Source: Clostridia bacterium (GTDB lineage Bacteria; Bacillota; Clostridia; Christensenellales; CAG-138). Taken from it: a stretch of 64,000 nucleotides of DNA. Position numbers and translations under genes: made by a program. Of the stretch, positions 17,641 to 25,902 are shown one piece after another; within the stretch, counting starts at the first letter, position 1, and the number at the start of each line of letters is the position of its first letter. The stretch lies in contig JAFWVQ010000020.1 of NCBI GenBank assembly GCA_017523925.1, positions 1-64,000 on the forward strand, given 5' to 3'. Below the pieces are notes generated by a model that did no database searches, was not told the DNA's origin, and saw only the letters and a program-made list of their open reading frames with translations.

Positions 17641-17887
17641 CGCATTTTCTCCGAAATATAATCCACTATGTTTCGAACCGTCGGAAAATCGGACACTCCG
17701 ACATTGTCGAACCTTATCGAGAACAGCTCCTCTATCGCGATGGCGATATAGAGCATACCGATGGAGGAGAGGCCGAGGTCCTGCGCAAGGCGCGTATCCT
17801 CGCTCACATCAACACCCTTCTCCATGATCAACGGATCCGCCGAATAGAGGATGTCCTTAAGCTTTTCGATTATCTCTGTTCTTGTCA
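17637..17887 (-). CDS. Acyl carrier protein
   Basis: About 83 residues with the four-helix ACP pattern and the phosphopantetheine serine in DLGLSSIGML; helix 2 continues IAIAIEELFSIRF. It carries acyl chains as thioesters. The ATG at 17887 overlaps the ligase stop (ATGA), so translation is coupled; another ATG at 17894 would add two residues. It is distinct from a housekeeping AcpP, lacking the usual DSLD motif, and is probably dedicated to this operon: loaded by the adjacent ligase and used by the acyltransferases. Confidence 0.85.
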
Positions 17888-19396
17888 TCAGCATTTTTTA
17901 TATCTCAGTATCTTCATGCTCGGGGAGCGTTCAAAATCGGTGTCGCGGATAACGATGCGCGAAACGCGCTCGGAGGGTATCTGCTCGGCATTCAGCTCCC
18001 AAAGCTTTTCCTCCGCAGCCTTCTTCGGTTCATCGCCAAGGGAACCGATCTCTGTCGCTCTTAAAACCACCTCGAGCGCAAGGAAATGTCTGCCGGCTTC
18101 GTCAAAGTCCTCAAACACCTGAGAATCCTGAACGAAGCTGAGTGCATTGAACCGCGCCTCAAGCTCGGCGGGGGAGACGTTCTCGCCGTTTGAAAGCACG
18201 ATCACCTCTTTTGTGCGCCCGGTGATATAGAGGAAGCCTTCATCATCGATCCGCGCAAGATCGCCGGTATGGAACCAACCGTCGGTCCACGCAGGCTCAT
18301 CCTCGCCAACGTAGCAGGTGAGCATATTCCTGCCCTTAAGAAGCAGCTCGCCGTCAACAATCATAAGCTCCTGATTGGGGAAGGGGAGACCGACGGAATC
18401 GGGCTTGCGGAGTGAATCGGGGTTGCCCGAAACGAGGTTTGCGGACTCGGTCAAGCCGTAGCCGGGGCAGAGCACGATGCCGAGCTTATCATATTCGCTC
18501 ACAAGATAGGGTGCAACCGCAGCCGCGCCGCAAATGATGTGATGCATAGAGTCGCCGAGCATGTTGCGGCCGAGCTTTCTTGAGAGCTGCAGCGCCATTT
18601 CGGCAAGCGCGGGAACGGTAACGAGTATTGTCGGGCGGAATACGGCGATATCGCGGAACATGTCCTTGTTGTTTTCAACGATGAACAGCGTGCTGCCCGT
18701 GTAAAGGGAGGTGAGCAGGTTGCGGATGAGGCCGAAAACGTGCGAGAGCGGGAGCGTCAGAATATAGCGCTGAGCGAAAACGCCCTTGTAGCCGTAGCAG
18801 CCGTTCATAACGCCCTGCATCACAGCGCCGTGGCTGAGAAGCGCGCCCTTGCTCTTGCCCGTGGTGCCGCCGGTGAACATGATCATGCAGGGATCATCGC
18901 CGGAAACCTCGCAAATGGGAACAAAAGTCTCGGCACTGCTGCTTGTGGTAAGAAATACTGCGTTTGCCGCCTTTTCCTTGGCAAAGCTTGATTTGCTTTC
19001 AAGCGCAGGACTGCTGATAAGCGCCTTTGCGCCGAATTTCATCATGCAGCCGAAAACAGCAGTTTCATCAAGAAAAGCGGGCAGTATCACGGCGCAGCAT
19101 CCGGCGGTCACGACCGCGATATACGCCTTAGCAAAATCGTAGGAATTCTCAATAAGAAGCGCTACCCGATCGCCCTTAACGAGTCCTTTTGCGGCGATGG
19201 CCGAGCGAAGTGATGCCGCATCCGAGTCGAGCTCCGAGAAGCTGTGCTTATTGCCTGCGAATTCGATCGCGGTGCGCTCGGCATATTCCGCTGCGCAAAA
19301 TTTCCACATGGCGGCGATGCTGCCGTGGTCGCGGATCGCTTCGTATTCCTCCGCAAGCATAAACCGTTTGAATTGTTCTGCACTGTTGATTTTCAT
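17888..19396 (-). CDS. Class I adenylate-forming acyl ligase (fatty acyl-AMP/CoA/ACP ligase)
   Basis: 502 residues. Core motifs of the superfamily are complete: the P-loop MFTGGTTGKSKG, the A5 motif CPGYGLTES, the A8 motif FHTGDLARIDDEG with GRTKEVIVLSNGENVSP, and the C-terminal catalytic lysine in SPSMKILR. It activates a carboxylic acid with ATP and passes it to CoA or the pantetheine of a carrier; with an ACP gene overlapping it, ACP is the likely acceptor. ATG 19396 has AGGAGG 5 bases before it. Chain length of the substrate cannot be read. Confidence 0.88.
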   Translation of the reverse strand: MKINSAEQFKRFMLAEEYEAIRDHGSIAAMWKFCAAEYAERTAIEFAGNKHSFSELDSDAASLRSAIAAKGLVKGDRVALLIENSYDFAKAYIAVVTAGCCAVILPAFLDETAVFGCMMKFGAKALISSPALESKSSFAKEKAANAVFLTTSSSAETFVPICEVSGDDPCMIMFTGGTTGKSKGALLSHGAVMQGVMNGCYGYKGVFAQRYILTLPLSHVFGLIRNLLTSLYTGSTLFIVENNKDMFRDIAVFRPTILVTVPALAEMALQLSRKLGRNMLGDSMHHIICGAAAVAPYLVSEYDKLGIVLCPGYGLTESANLVSGNPDSLRKPDSVGLPFPNQELMIVDGELLLKGRNMLTCYVGEDEPAWTDGWFHTGDLARIDDEGFLYITGRTKEVIVLSNGENVSPAELEARFNALSFVQDSQVFEDFDEAGRHFLALEVVLRATEIGSLGDEPKKAAEEKLWELNAEQIPSERVSRIVIRDTDFERSPSMKILRYKKC

Positions 19397-19443
19397 TTGG
19401 TCCTCCTGTATCATCAAGCGAATGGGATGCAGTTCACCGTCGC

Positions 19444-20088
19444 TCAAAGAGTTTTCAGTTTTTCTTCCTTATCCTGAAGCAGCTTCGCGGCCTCGCCTAT
19501 CTGAGCAAGGGTGGGGCGCTCGCCGTACAGAGCGCGAATGTCGACGGGTTCGCCGACGTTTATTACGAGCCGATTATAAAAACGCTTCGGTTTTTTGATA
19601 TACACGGGAACGATCGGGCTTTCGCCCTGCTGTGCAAGCAGGATCATTCCGGATTTGAACGGTGCAAGAGCTTGCGAGTTTTCGGCATTGACGTGTCCCT
19701 CCGGAAACATGCTAACGACCTTGCCCGCTTTCAGAACCTCTGAGACAGCGCGAAGGGAATTCATGCTGAAATTATCGCGGTCTATCAAGATGCAGTGAAA
19801 CTGCCTGAAAGCCCACCGAGTGAAGCGATTATGTTCCGCAAGATCCTTGGTGCATACAAAATGCTGCCTCCTGAACCAGATCCCCGCGAGCAGGTAAACG
19901 GGATCCCAGAAGCTGTTGTGGTTGGCAATAACGAGCGCGCCTCCTCTTTTGAGAGCTTGCTTCGCCTTATCACTTTCGTAAACGCGCTTCGGTCTGAACC
20001 CAAGCATCGCCGGGATGGCCGAGGTCGCGGCGGCAACATCATACCAGAAATAATTTTTTACCGGCGCTTTTTCACTGTTTCGGCTCAT
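19444..20088 (-). CDS. PlsC-type 1-acyl-glycerol-phosphate acyltransferase (paralogue 1)
   Basis: 214 residues of the LPLAT/PlsC fold. The catalytic HX4D box is NHNSFWDP, followed by the FPEGH phosphate-binding motif and a PVYI stretch. It would acylate a lysophosphatidate-like or amine acceptor from acyl-ACP, acyl-CoA or acyl phosphate. It overlaps the previous acyltransferase gene by 17 bp and has GGGAGG before its ATG. Short for PlsC (about 240) and with a less hydrophobic N-terminus. N-acyl amide synthases are more distant members, so the acceptor is open. Confidence 0.85.
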   Translation of the reverse strand: MSRNSEKAPVKNYFWYDVAAATSAIPAMLGFRPKRVYESDKAKQALKRGGALVIANHNSFWDPVYLLAGIWFRRQHFVCTKDLAEHNRFTRWAFRQFHCILIDRDNFSMNSLRAVSEVLKAGKVVSMFPEGHVNAENSQALAPFKSGMILLAQQGESPIVPVYIKKPKRFYNRLVINVGEPVDIRALYGERPTLAQIGEAAKLLQDKEEKLKTL

Positions 20089-20704
20089 CTGTAACCTCCC
20101 TCAATTCGATTATCTTCGCTCTCATCGCTTCGGTGAGGCGCTCGATATTTTCCTTGTCGGTACGGCTGCGGTCGTCAAACAGCGTCGGGTCGATGGGCTT
20201 ACCTATCACGACCTTTGCACGCTGCTTCGAAAAATACGCTCCGTTTGTATAAACGGGGATCACCTTAACGCCGCTTGCAAGCGCAAGATACGCGGCGCCG
20301 GGTTTGAATTCGATCGGTGGGGTCTCGCTTTCAAGCGGCAGACGTCCCTCGGGGAAGATCCCAACAACGCCGCCTTTTTTGAGGATTGACTCGGATTCGC
20401 TCATAAACCCGAGATCGGTCGCGTTTCGATTGATATAGATGCCGCCGAGCAGCTTCAAAAAGGGTCCGAGCAGCTTCTTTTCAAACAACAGCTCGGCCAT
20501 CTGATAGCGCAGCGTCCTTGTAAAAAACACAAAGAGCATACAGGCATAATCATAAACGGCGGTATGGTTGCTCACTATTATCGCCGGTCCCTTTATGCGG
20601 CGCGACTGCACGGACTTATCCTCGTAATAGTACTTGGTGCGGAACACGATAAGCTGCGCGGGCCAACCCGTGAGCTTAACAAAAGCATTCATAAACCGTA
20701 TCAT
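20072..20704 (-). CDS. PlsC-type acyltransferase (paralogue 2)
   Basis: 210 residues. The HX4D box is NHTAVYDY, with FPEGRLP as the acceptor-phosphate motif and GVKVIPVYTNG downstream. N-terminal residues include a short hydrophobic stretch. It starts at an ATGA overlap with the 671-residue ligase-ACP fusion and itself overlaps the next acyltransferase, so the three are translated together. Two different PlsC genes in one operon suggest sequential acylation of the sn-1 and sn-2 positions, or of two distinct acceptors. Confidence 0.85.
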   Translation of the reverse strand: MIRFMNAFVKLTGWPAQLIVFRTKYYYEDKSVQSRRIKGPAIIVSNHTAVYDYACMLFVFFTRTLRYQMAELLFEKKLLGPFLKLLGGIYINRNATDLGFMSESESILKKGGVVGIFPEGRLPLESETPPIEFKPGAAYLALASGVKVIPVYTNGAYFSKQRAKVVIGKPIDPTLFDDRSRTDKENIERLTEAMRAKIIELREVTDEPKQ

Positions 20705-22716
20705 TGTCTGCCGCCGTTCAGCGTTTCCGTCATAAAAGCCGCGATCTCGGAGGGCGTGCTCAGGCTGCGCCCGGAGTCCACGGGAAACGCTATATCATAG
20801 TCGTGCCGAATCTTTGAAACAACGCCGAAGAAGTCAAGACTGCTTCCGCCGAGATCGAGAAAAAAGTCCGACTCGGGGGATATCTCGGAAAGCTCCTTGC
20901 CGAGCGCGTCTGCAAACAGCTGCATAACGCGGCTCAAAAGCTCGCTTCCCGCGCCTGCGGCGCTCGATCTTGCCTGCGTGCCTTCATAAGCGGTCAGCTC
21001 TCCGCGGTTGATCAGTTCGGCGATCCTTCTGCGATTTAGCTTGAACTCGTTTTCATTCATCAGCGGTTCGCGAACGATCAATATGCGCGTGATCAGATCC
21101 TCAAGCCCGTTTTGAGAAAGGCGCGCTTTAACTTCTTCATATATCCGCCCTGAGCCGTCGGCGCCTACGAAGGGCTTGAGCGAAAGCACGAGCGTTGGCC
21201 GCACGTCACCGCCATCGCCATTACCCTTGAGCGCAACAAGGCAGCATTCGCGCACGCCGTCCACAAGGAACTTATCCTCGATAAGGCAGGGATTGAGGTT
21301 CTCACCGGTGGGGGAGATGACCACGTCGTCGGAGCGGCCGAGGATGTGGTATCGACCGTTTTTGCACTCGGCAAGATCGCCGGTGTCGTACCAATCGCCG
21401 CCGCGTGCGATGATGTTTCCGCCCTCCGTGACCCTTGAAGCCGCCGATCTTGAGCGCACGAAAAGCCTGCCGTTTTCGATCCTGTATTCGCATGATGCGA
21501 ACGGCTTGCCTACCGAACCGCTCGAAAGCAGGCTGTATTTCTTCTCGGTTTCAAAAGAAGTTATGCCGATCTCGGTCATTCCGTAGCCGTTTGCAAGCCT
21601 ATACCCGATCGCGTTGAAAAAGCCAAGCACTTCGTCGCTTATCTCGCTGCCGCCGCTTATCATGAAGCAAATGCTGCTCCCGAACATGCTGCTGCGCACC
21701 CTTTTGAATGCGACCTTGGAAAACAGCGGTCCGATGCATGGGATATCCGCTATCTTCCTGTAAATCGCCATTGCTCTGTTGAAGCGCTTTTTGGTCTTAT
21801 CGCCAAGCTTATGTATCCCGCTCAAGGCCTCGGAATAAACCTTGTTCCAAAAGAGCGGGACCGCAAAAATATGCGTTACCTCGTGTCTGCGGATCGTGTT
21901 GAGAACGGTGTCCTTGTCAAGCGAATTGAGAAGAACAAAGCTACGTGAAAAGAACGCGAACCAGATATAGACCGAAACAAGGCCGAATATGTGGCTGAAC
22001 GGAAGAAAAGCGAGCTGCTTGAGCCTGCCCTTATAATGTTTCTTCATCGCGGGGCATTCCCTGATTATCGAAAGACTGTCGCTGATCATCCAGTAGAAAT
22101 TCTCGGCGGTGTAGGCGGCGAGCTTTACGTGCTCGCCGGTACCGGAGGACATTATCAGCACCTCGTCCGCAAAGCCGTCCGATGGCAGCTCCGAACCGAC
22201 GCGATCCATAAGCGCTTTGCCTGCAGGGTCTATTTCGTTAAGACCTATCACCTTGAGCGGGATGCCGAGATCGAGTTCATCGGTTTCGGCAATGATCAAT
22301 TCGGCTCCGCATTCAACGGCGGCTCCTGAGAGCGTAGCTTTGTCAAGCCTTTGATTCATCAAAAAAGGGCGGAAGCCGCAAGCAAGAACGGACCAGAAAA
22401 CCTCGATCCACTCGCGGCTGTTTCCAAGATAGATCCCAACGGCGGCGCCGCGCGAAATACCGAAACTTTCAGCGATCGAGCCAAGCAGCGCGCTTCTTTT
22501 CAATATGCTTTCGCGGCATTCTCCGTAGGTAGTTTCAACTATGCGGTAACCCTCGCTCTTTTCGAACATGATGTTTTCCTTCTCGGAAAACATGAAGTCG
22601 AAAAGACTGCCGAAGTTCTTTTCGGTGTTTGAAAACCTATTCAGCTTTGAAGCAACGTAACCGTCTATATCGCGCAGTGCGCTGTCGGACCTGTTTGCCA
22701 CAAATGAACTCTCCAT
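20701..22716 (-). CDS. Acyl-AMP ligase fused to a C-terminal acyl carrier domain
   Basis: 671 residues. About 1-560 is an adenylate-forming domain: A5 NGYGMTEIG, A8 YDTGDLAECKNG with GRSDDVVISPTGENLNP, and a C-terminal lysine in FKLNRRR. The P-loop (A3) is degenerate, SSGTGEHVK in place of TxGTTGxPKG. About 590-671 is a carrier domain with the pantetheine serine in LGGSSLDFFGV. Such fusions load an acyl group onto their own carrier arm. The start is uncertain, as no strong RBS is seen; the ATG at 22716 lies 26 bp after the upstream hydrolase. Confidence 0.85.
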   Translation of the reverse strand: MESSFVANRSDSALRDIDGYVASKLNRFSNTEKNFGSLFDFMFSEKENIMFEKSEGYRIVETTYGECRESILKRSALLGSIAESFGISRGAAVGIYLGNSREWIEVFWSVLACGFRPFLMNQRLDKATLSGAAVECGAELIIAETDELDLGIPLKVIGLNEIDPAGKALMDRVGSELPSDGFADEVLIMSSGTGEHVKLAAYTAENFYWMISDSLSIIRECPAMKKHYKGRLKQLAFLPFSHIFGLVSVYIWFAFFSRSFVLLNSLDKDTVLNTIRRHEVTHIFAVPLFWNKVYSEALSGIHKLGDKTKKRFNRAMAIYRKIADIPCIGPLFSKVAFKRVRSSMFGSSICFMISGGSEISDEVLGFFNAIGYRLANGYGMTEIGITSFETEKKYSLLSSGSVGKPFASCEYRIENGRLFVRSRSAASRVTEGGNIIARGGDWYDTGDLAECKNGRYHILGRSDDVVISPTGENLNPCLIEDKFLVDGVRECCLVALKGNGDGGDVRPTLVLSLKPFVGADGSGRIYEEVKARLSQNGLEDLITRILIVREPLMNENEFKLNRRRIAELINRGELTAYEGTQARSSAAGAGSELLSRVMQLFADALGKELSEISPESDFFLDLGGSSLDFFGVVSKIRHDYDIAFPVDSGRSLSTPSEIAAFMTETLNGGRQ

Positions 22717-22742
22717 TCAGCTTAATGATATGCCGCGCGGGA

Positions 22743-23717
22743 TCATTCGCCCGAAAACAGCGGCTGTAAAAATCTATCAACAGCTTCCATCAGCGGAGTA
22801 TTGAGCGCCCCCTCCTCGGTAAAAAGAATGGAGCCGTGCCCTGCGTGCTCGCTGTTTTCCTCCAAGTAGAAGCTGATGCCCGAGGATATCTCAGAGCCTT
22901 CAAGCGTCTCATAGAGGCTTATCTCCAATGGTATTGTGTCGTCGTTCGCGCCATGCACGATAAACGATGGTATCGACGACTTTTGTATGCTGCGCGCGGC
23001 AGAGGAGTTGGCCTCCAAACCGAGCGAAGCATATTCGTGCGCGATCAGGAAGGGGGCGTGGATATCTCCGAAAATAGAAGCATAGTTATGCGCCCAGAAG
23101 CGCATGGTGTCGACCGGCTTATCAAAAGCGGATACGCAGATCACCGCATCAGCGCCGGAGCGGTCGCCCTCGACTGCCGAAGCATAAGCACCCGCGCTGT
23201 GTCCGAAGAGGATGAGCGGGATACCGTTTGAAAGACCGTTTGCCTTAACGAACCCGACCGCCGCGCGAAGATCGTAGCGCGCCTGCTGAATGCCGATAAC
23301 GCGCTCGCCGCCGCTTCGGCCGACTGCCGTGCCGTCGAATATCAGCACAGCATAGCCGCGCTCGGCTAAAAAACGAACCACCGGCTCATAACCGTCCGAG
23401 GAGCCGTACATTCCGTGCGCTATAAGCACCAGAGCCTTGGGCTCCGAGCAGGAGATATGATAGCCGCACAGCGTGTTTCCGTCGAGCTCAAACTCGATCT
23501 CGCTCCATGAAAGCCCTCTGTTTTTCGCCCAACTCTCAAGGGGGAAGGGCTCTGACACGCGCGGCTTCGAGCGCCCGAACATCACAAGAAAAACGACCTC
23601 GGTAGCGATCATGGAAACAGCCACGGCGCCGCCGAGCACGACCGCGGTTCGCTTGATATACTTGCGCAGCTTCTGCCTGCGCGGTGATTCCGTAACTCCG
23701 CTTTTCTTTTCGTCCAA
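22743..23717 (-). CDS. Membrane-anchored alpha/beta hydrolase, first gene of lipid operon
   Basis: 324 residues. A basic N-terminus and membrane helix (about 28-50) anchor an external alpha/beta-hydrolase domain. Nucleophile elbow LFGHSAGAY, oxyanion region LIAHGMYGSS, acid in HGANDDTIP, histidine in EHAGHGS. This triad resembles prolyl-oligopeptidase/lysophospholipase-like hydrolases. The start codon is TTG, with AGGAG 9 bases upstream. A consensus promoter 73 bp upstream makes it the first gene of the unit that continues to about 10831. Confidence 0.85.
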   Translation of the reverse strand: MDEKKSGVTESPRRQKLRKYIKRTAVVLGGAVAVSMIATEVVFLVMFGRSKPRVSEPFPLESWAKNRGLSWSEIEFELDGNTLCGYHISCSEPKALVLIAHGMYGSSDGYEPVVRFLAERGYAVLIFDGTAVGRSGGERVIGIQQARYDLRAAVGFVKANGLSNGIPLILFGHSAGAYASAVEGDRSGADAVICVSAFDKPVDTMRFWAHNYASIFGDIHAPFLIAHEYASLGLEANSSAARSIQKSSIPSFIVHGANDDTIPLEISLYETLEGSEISSGISFYLEENSEHAGHGSILFTEEGALNTPLMEAVDRFLQPLFSGE

Positions 23718-23789
23718 TTTCGATAACTCCTAAAGGATGAATGCGTCATCCATGGTCGGGCATCGCGGCGCATAGAGCGCCACTAATAC

Positions 23790-23818
23790 ATTATAAAGTA
23801 TTGCCGTCAAACTGTCAA
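23790..23818 (-). promoter_or_regulatory. Consensus sigma-A promoter of the lipid operon
   Basis: Read on the minus strand: TTGACA (23818-23813), a 17-bp spacer and TATAAT (23795-23790), both perfect. The untranslated leader contains a GGCGC/GCGCC inverted repeat. It is the only strong promoter found for the 13 minus-strand genes downstream. Confidence 0.85.
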
Positions 23819-23866
23819 CAATTTCGGACAGGTTTTGACATTCAGACGCATCCAATACCAAGCTTG

Positions 23867-23903
23867 AAGGCGGGAGAGAGCATAGACCGGATCGTCCCGC
23901 CTT
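23867..23903 (-). terminator. Terminator-like hairpin of the M20 peptidase gene
   Basis: AAGGCGGGA (23867-23875) pairs perfectly with TCCCGCCTT (23895-23903), overlapping the stop codon. There is no clear T run on the minus strand. Confidence 0.45.
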
Positions 23904-25026
23904 ATTCAAAATGCCCGCCGATCACAAGACGAAGGCCGACCTCGAGCCCGACCTTCAGCGAAGGGATATCGAGCCACTCCTCCCGAGTATGCGCACCGCC
24001 GCCGTTTAACAGCCCGAAGGTCACGGCGGGCACTCCGAGCGAAAGCGGTATGTTTGCGTCGGTCGACGCCATGTAAAGCTGCGGCGTTTCGCCGGTCACG
24101 GCGCATATCGCGTCCGAACAGCGCGAGATCAGAGCGGCAAAGGCCGCTTCATCCACTTCACCGCCGCAGGGACGCTCGCCTATCAGCTCCACATCGAACT
24201 GCGCCTCGCTGCAATTCGCCTGTGAAAGCAATCTATTTAAGCTTTCGCGCATATATGCGAGCGATGCGCCATCATTCGAGCGGTATTCATACAGCAGCTC
24301 GCAGCTTTGCGCGATCGTGTTCACGCTCGTTCCGCCCGAGATCGTTCCAACGTTATAAGTGGTTATCGAGCCCTCGCGGTGCGGAAGCACATGCTCGTAC
24401 AGCCTTGCAACAAGCTTCGCCATATGATGGATGGCGTTTGGATTGCCGAATGCGCCGAACGAATGTCCGCCGACCGTGCGCGCCGTAACGCGCCAGCGCT
24501 CCGAGCCGACAGCTTTAGCGCAGATGCCGCTGCTCAAATTGCAGTCAAACGAAACGACCTGCTCTATCCTCCCCGAGTGATCCTTCATTATCTGCCGTAT
24601 CCCTTTAAGGTTTCCAAGCCCCTCCTCACAGGAATTTAGCACGAACATGACGGGCGATCTGGGTTTGAGCCCCTTTTCGCGTATGTACTCGAGCATCATC
24701 AGAATTGCCACAACGTTTGCGGTATCGTCTCCGACGCCCGGCGCATAAAGCCTGCTGCCCTCCGAACGAACCGGAAGAGGCTCGGTATCGGGAAACACAA
24801 TATCCGTATGCGCGGTGTAGCAGGTGATGCGATCATCCGCTTCATCGAAGAAGGGTATTATAACGTTCTTTGCCTCGTCCACGCGGCACTCAAATCCACG
24901 AGCGAGAAGCCATTCGGTTATGAACTCAACGCGCCTGTCCTCATCGCCGGATGGCGCGGGTATAAAGGCAAGCGCTTTCAGCAGCTCGAGCTGCTCGTCA
25001 AAATGCGATGCGATCCAGTTATTCAT
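23902..25026 (-). CDS. M20-family metallopeptidase (tripeptidase/dipeptidase type)
   Basis: About 374 residues. Two zinc-binding stretches are visible, CYTAHTDIVFP and GVGDDTANVVA, followed by the NSCEEGLGN catalytic/zinc glutamates, the dimerisation domain with GTISGGTSVNTI, and a late zinc-type GGGAHTREEW. It cleaves short peptides or amidated amino acids in the cytoplasm. The start is uncertain: an AAAGGAG site at 25040-25046 lies 13 bases before the ATG at 25026, while ATGs at 25038 and 25056 are badly placed relative to it. Single-gene unit, divergent from the TetR gene. Confidence 0.88.
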   Translation of the reverse strand: MNNWIASHFDEQLELLKALAFIPAPSGDEDRRVEFITEWLLARGFECRVDEAKNVIIPFFDEADDRITCYTAHTDIVFPDTEPLPVRSEGSRLYAPGVGDDTANVVAILMMLEYIREKGLKPRSPVMFVLNSCEEGLGNLKGIRQIMKDHSGRIEQVVSFDCNLSSGICAKAVGSERWRVTARTVGGHSFGAFGNPNAIHHMAKLVARLYEHVLPHREGSITTYNVGTISGGTSVNTIAQSCELLYEYRSNDGASLAYMRESLNRLLSQANCSEAQFDVELIGERPCGGEVDEAAFAALISRCSDAICAVTGETPQLYMASTDANIPLSLGVPAVTFGLLNGGGAHTREEWLDIPSLKVGLEVGLRLVIGGHFE

Positions 25027-25077
25027 ATAAGTTTTCATGCTCCTTTCAAACTGCATACAAGCTTTGCTTATGTATTG

Positions 25078-25106
25078 ATTATATCAAATCGCACGAGCTT
25101 AAACAA
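25078..25106 (-). promoter_or_regulatory. Promoter of the M20 peptidase gene
   Basis: Minus-strand TTGTTT (25106-25101), 17-bp spacer, TATAAT (25083-25078). The AAAGGAG site lies inside the resulting leader, which favours a start codon downstream of it. Confidence 0.6.
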
Positions 25107-25189
25107 CAAGAGATAGCATCATCCGAAAAAGCACCGGCGCGCTTCCGCTGAAACGCACCAAAGAAAAAACAAAATTTGACAGGATACGC

Positions 25190-25244
25190 TGTTGACTTCG
25201 TGTCAGCAAGGTGTTATAATGAGTTTGTTGACACAGAGTCAGCA
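25190..25244 (+). promoter_or_regulatory. TetR promoter with two palindromic operators
   Basis: TTGACT (25192-25197) and TATAAT (25215-25220) are 17 bp apart. Two related 19-bp imperfect palindromes, 25190-25208 and 25226-25244, overlap the -35 box and follow the -10 box; both have TGTTGAC and GTCAGCA ends. Their centres are 36 bp apart. This is the layout of TetR autoregulation and would also control the downstream redox operon. Confidence 0.75.
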
Positions 25245-25268
25245 CAAACCCCGCGGAGGACAGACTAT

Positions 25269-25880
25269 ATGACCGTAAGAGGATCCGCTCAGATGCGGAC
25301 GGAGGAAATACTGAACGCCTGCGAGAGACTGTATGCCCGCATGAGCTTCAAGGAGGTTACCATCAAGGAGATCGGCGCCGAAACCTCCTTTTCCCGTCCG
25401 TCCATCTACAACTATTTCCAGACGAAAGAGGAAATTTTCCTTGCGCTCTTCGAGCGGGAGTATCTGTTGTGGGGCGACGATCTCGAAGCCGTGTTAAGTT
25501 CGCTTCCCGAGCCGTCGCTGATACCCGCACGGATCGCCGAAACGCTCGATAAGCGCGAGCTGATGCTCAAGCTCCTTGCCATGAACCTATACGACATGGA
25601 GGATAACAGCCGCATTGAGCGCCTCGTTTCCTTCAAACAGGCCTACGGCAGAAGCGTCTCGATTTTCGATGCGATAATCAAAGCTGCGTTTCCTGCATTG
25701 ACAGAGGATGAACGCAGGCGGATGTTGCTTTCCTCGCTCGAATTCATGCACGGAGTGTATCCTTATGCGCACGCGACCGCAAAACAGCTCGAAGCGATGA
25801 CCAAAGCAGGCGTTCGGTATGATGCAAAAAGCCTGCACGAGCTTGCGCTCGACGGTCTGCAAAGAATAATAAAACAATAA
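25269..25880 (+). CDS. TetR-family transcriptional repressor
   Basis: 203 residues. The N-terminal helix-turn-helix is clear (FKEVTIKEIGAETSFSRPS, then YNYFQTKEEIFLALFE); the C-terminal ligand domain is divergent and gives no substrate. ATG 25269 is chosen because GCGGAGGA lies just upstream and a promoter sits before it; longer readings start within the operators. It is the first gene of a unit with the alcohol dehydrogenase, flavin reductase and flavodoxins, so it probably senses an aldehyde, quinone or redox stress compound. Confidence 0.9.
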   Translation: MTVRGSAQMRTEEILNACERLYARMSFKEVTIKEIGAETSFSRPSIYNYFQTKEEIFLALFEREYLLWGDDLEAVLSSLPEPSLIPARIAETLDKRELMLKLLAMNLYDMEDNSRIERLVSFKQAYGRSVSIFDAIIKAAFPALTEDERRRMLLSSLEFMHGVYPYAHATAKQLEAMTKAGVRYDAKSLHELALDGLQRIIKQ

Positions 25881-25902
25881 TAATTTATCGGAGGAAATAA
25901 CC

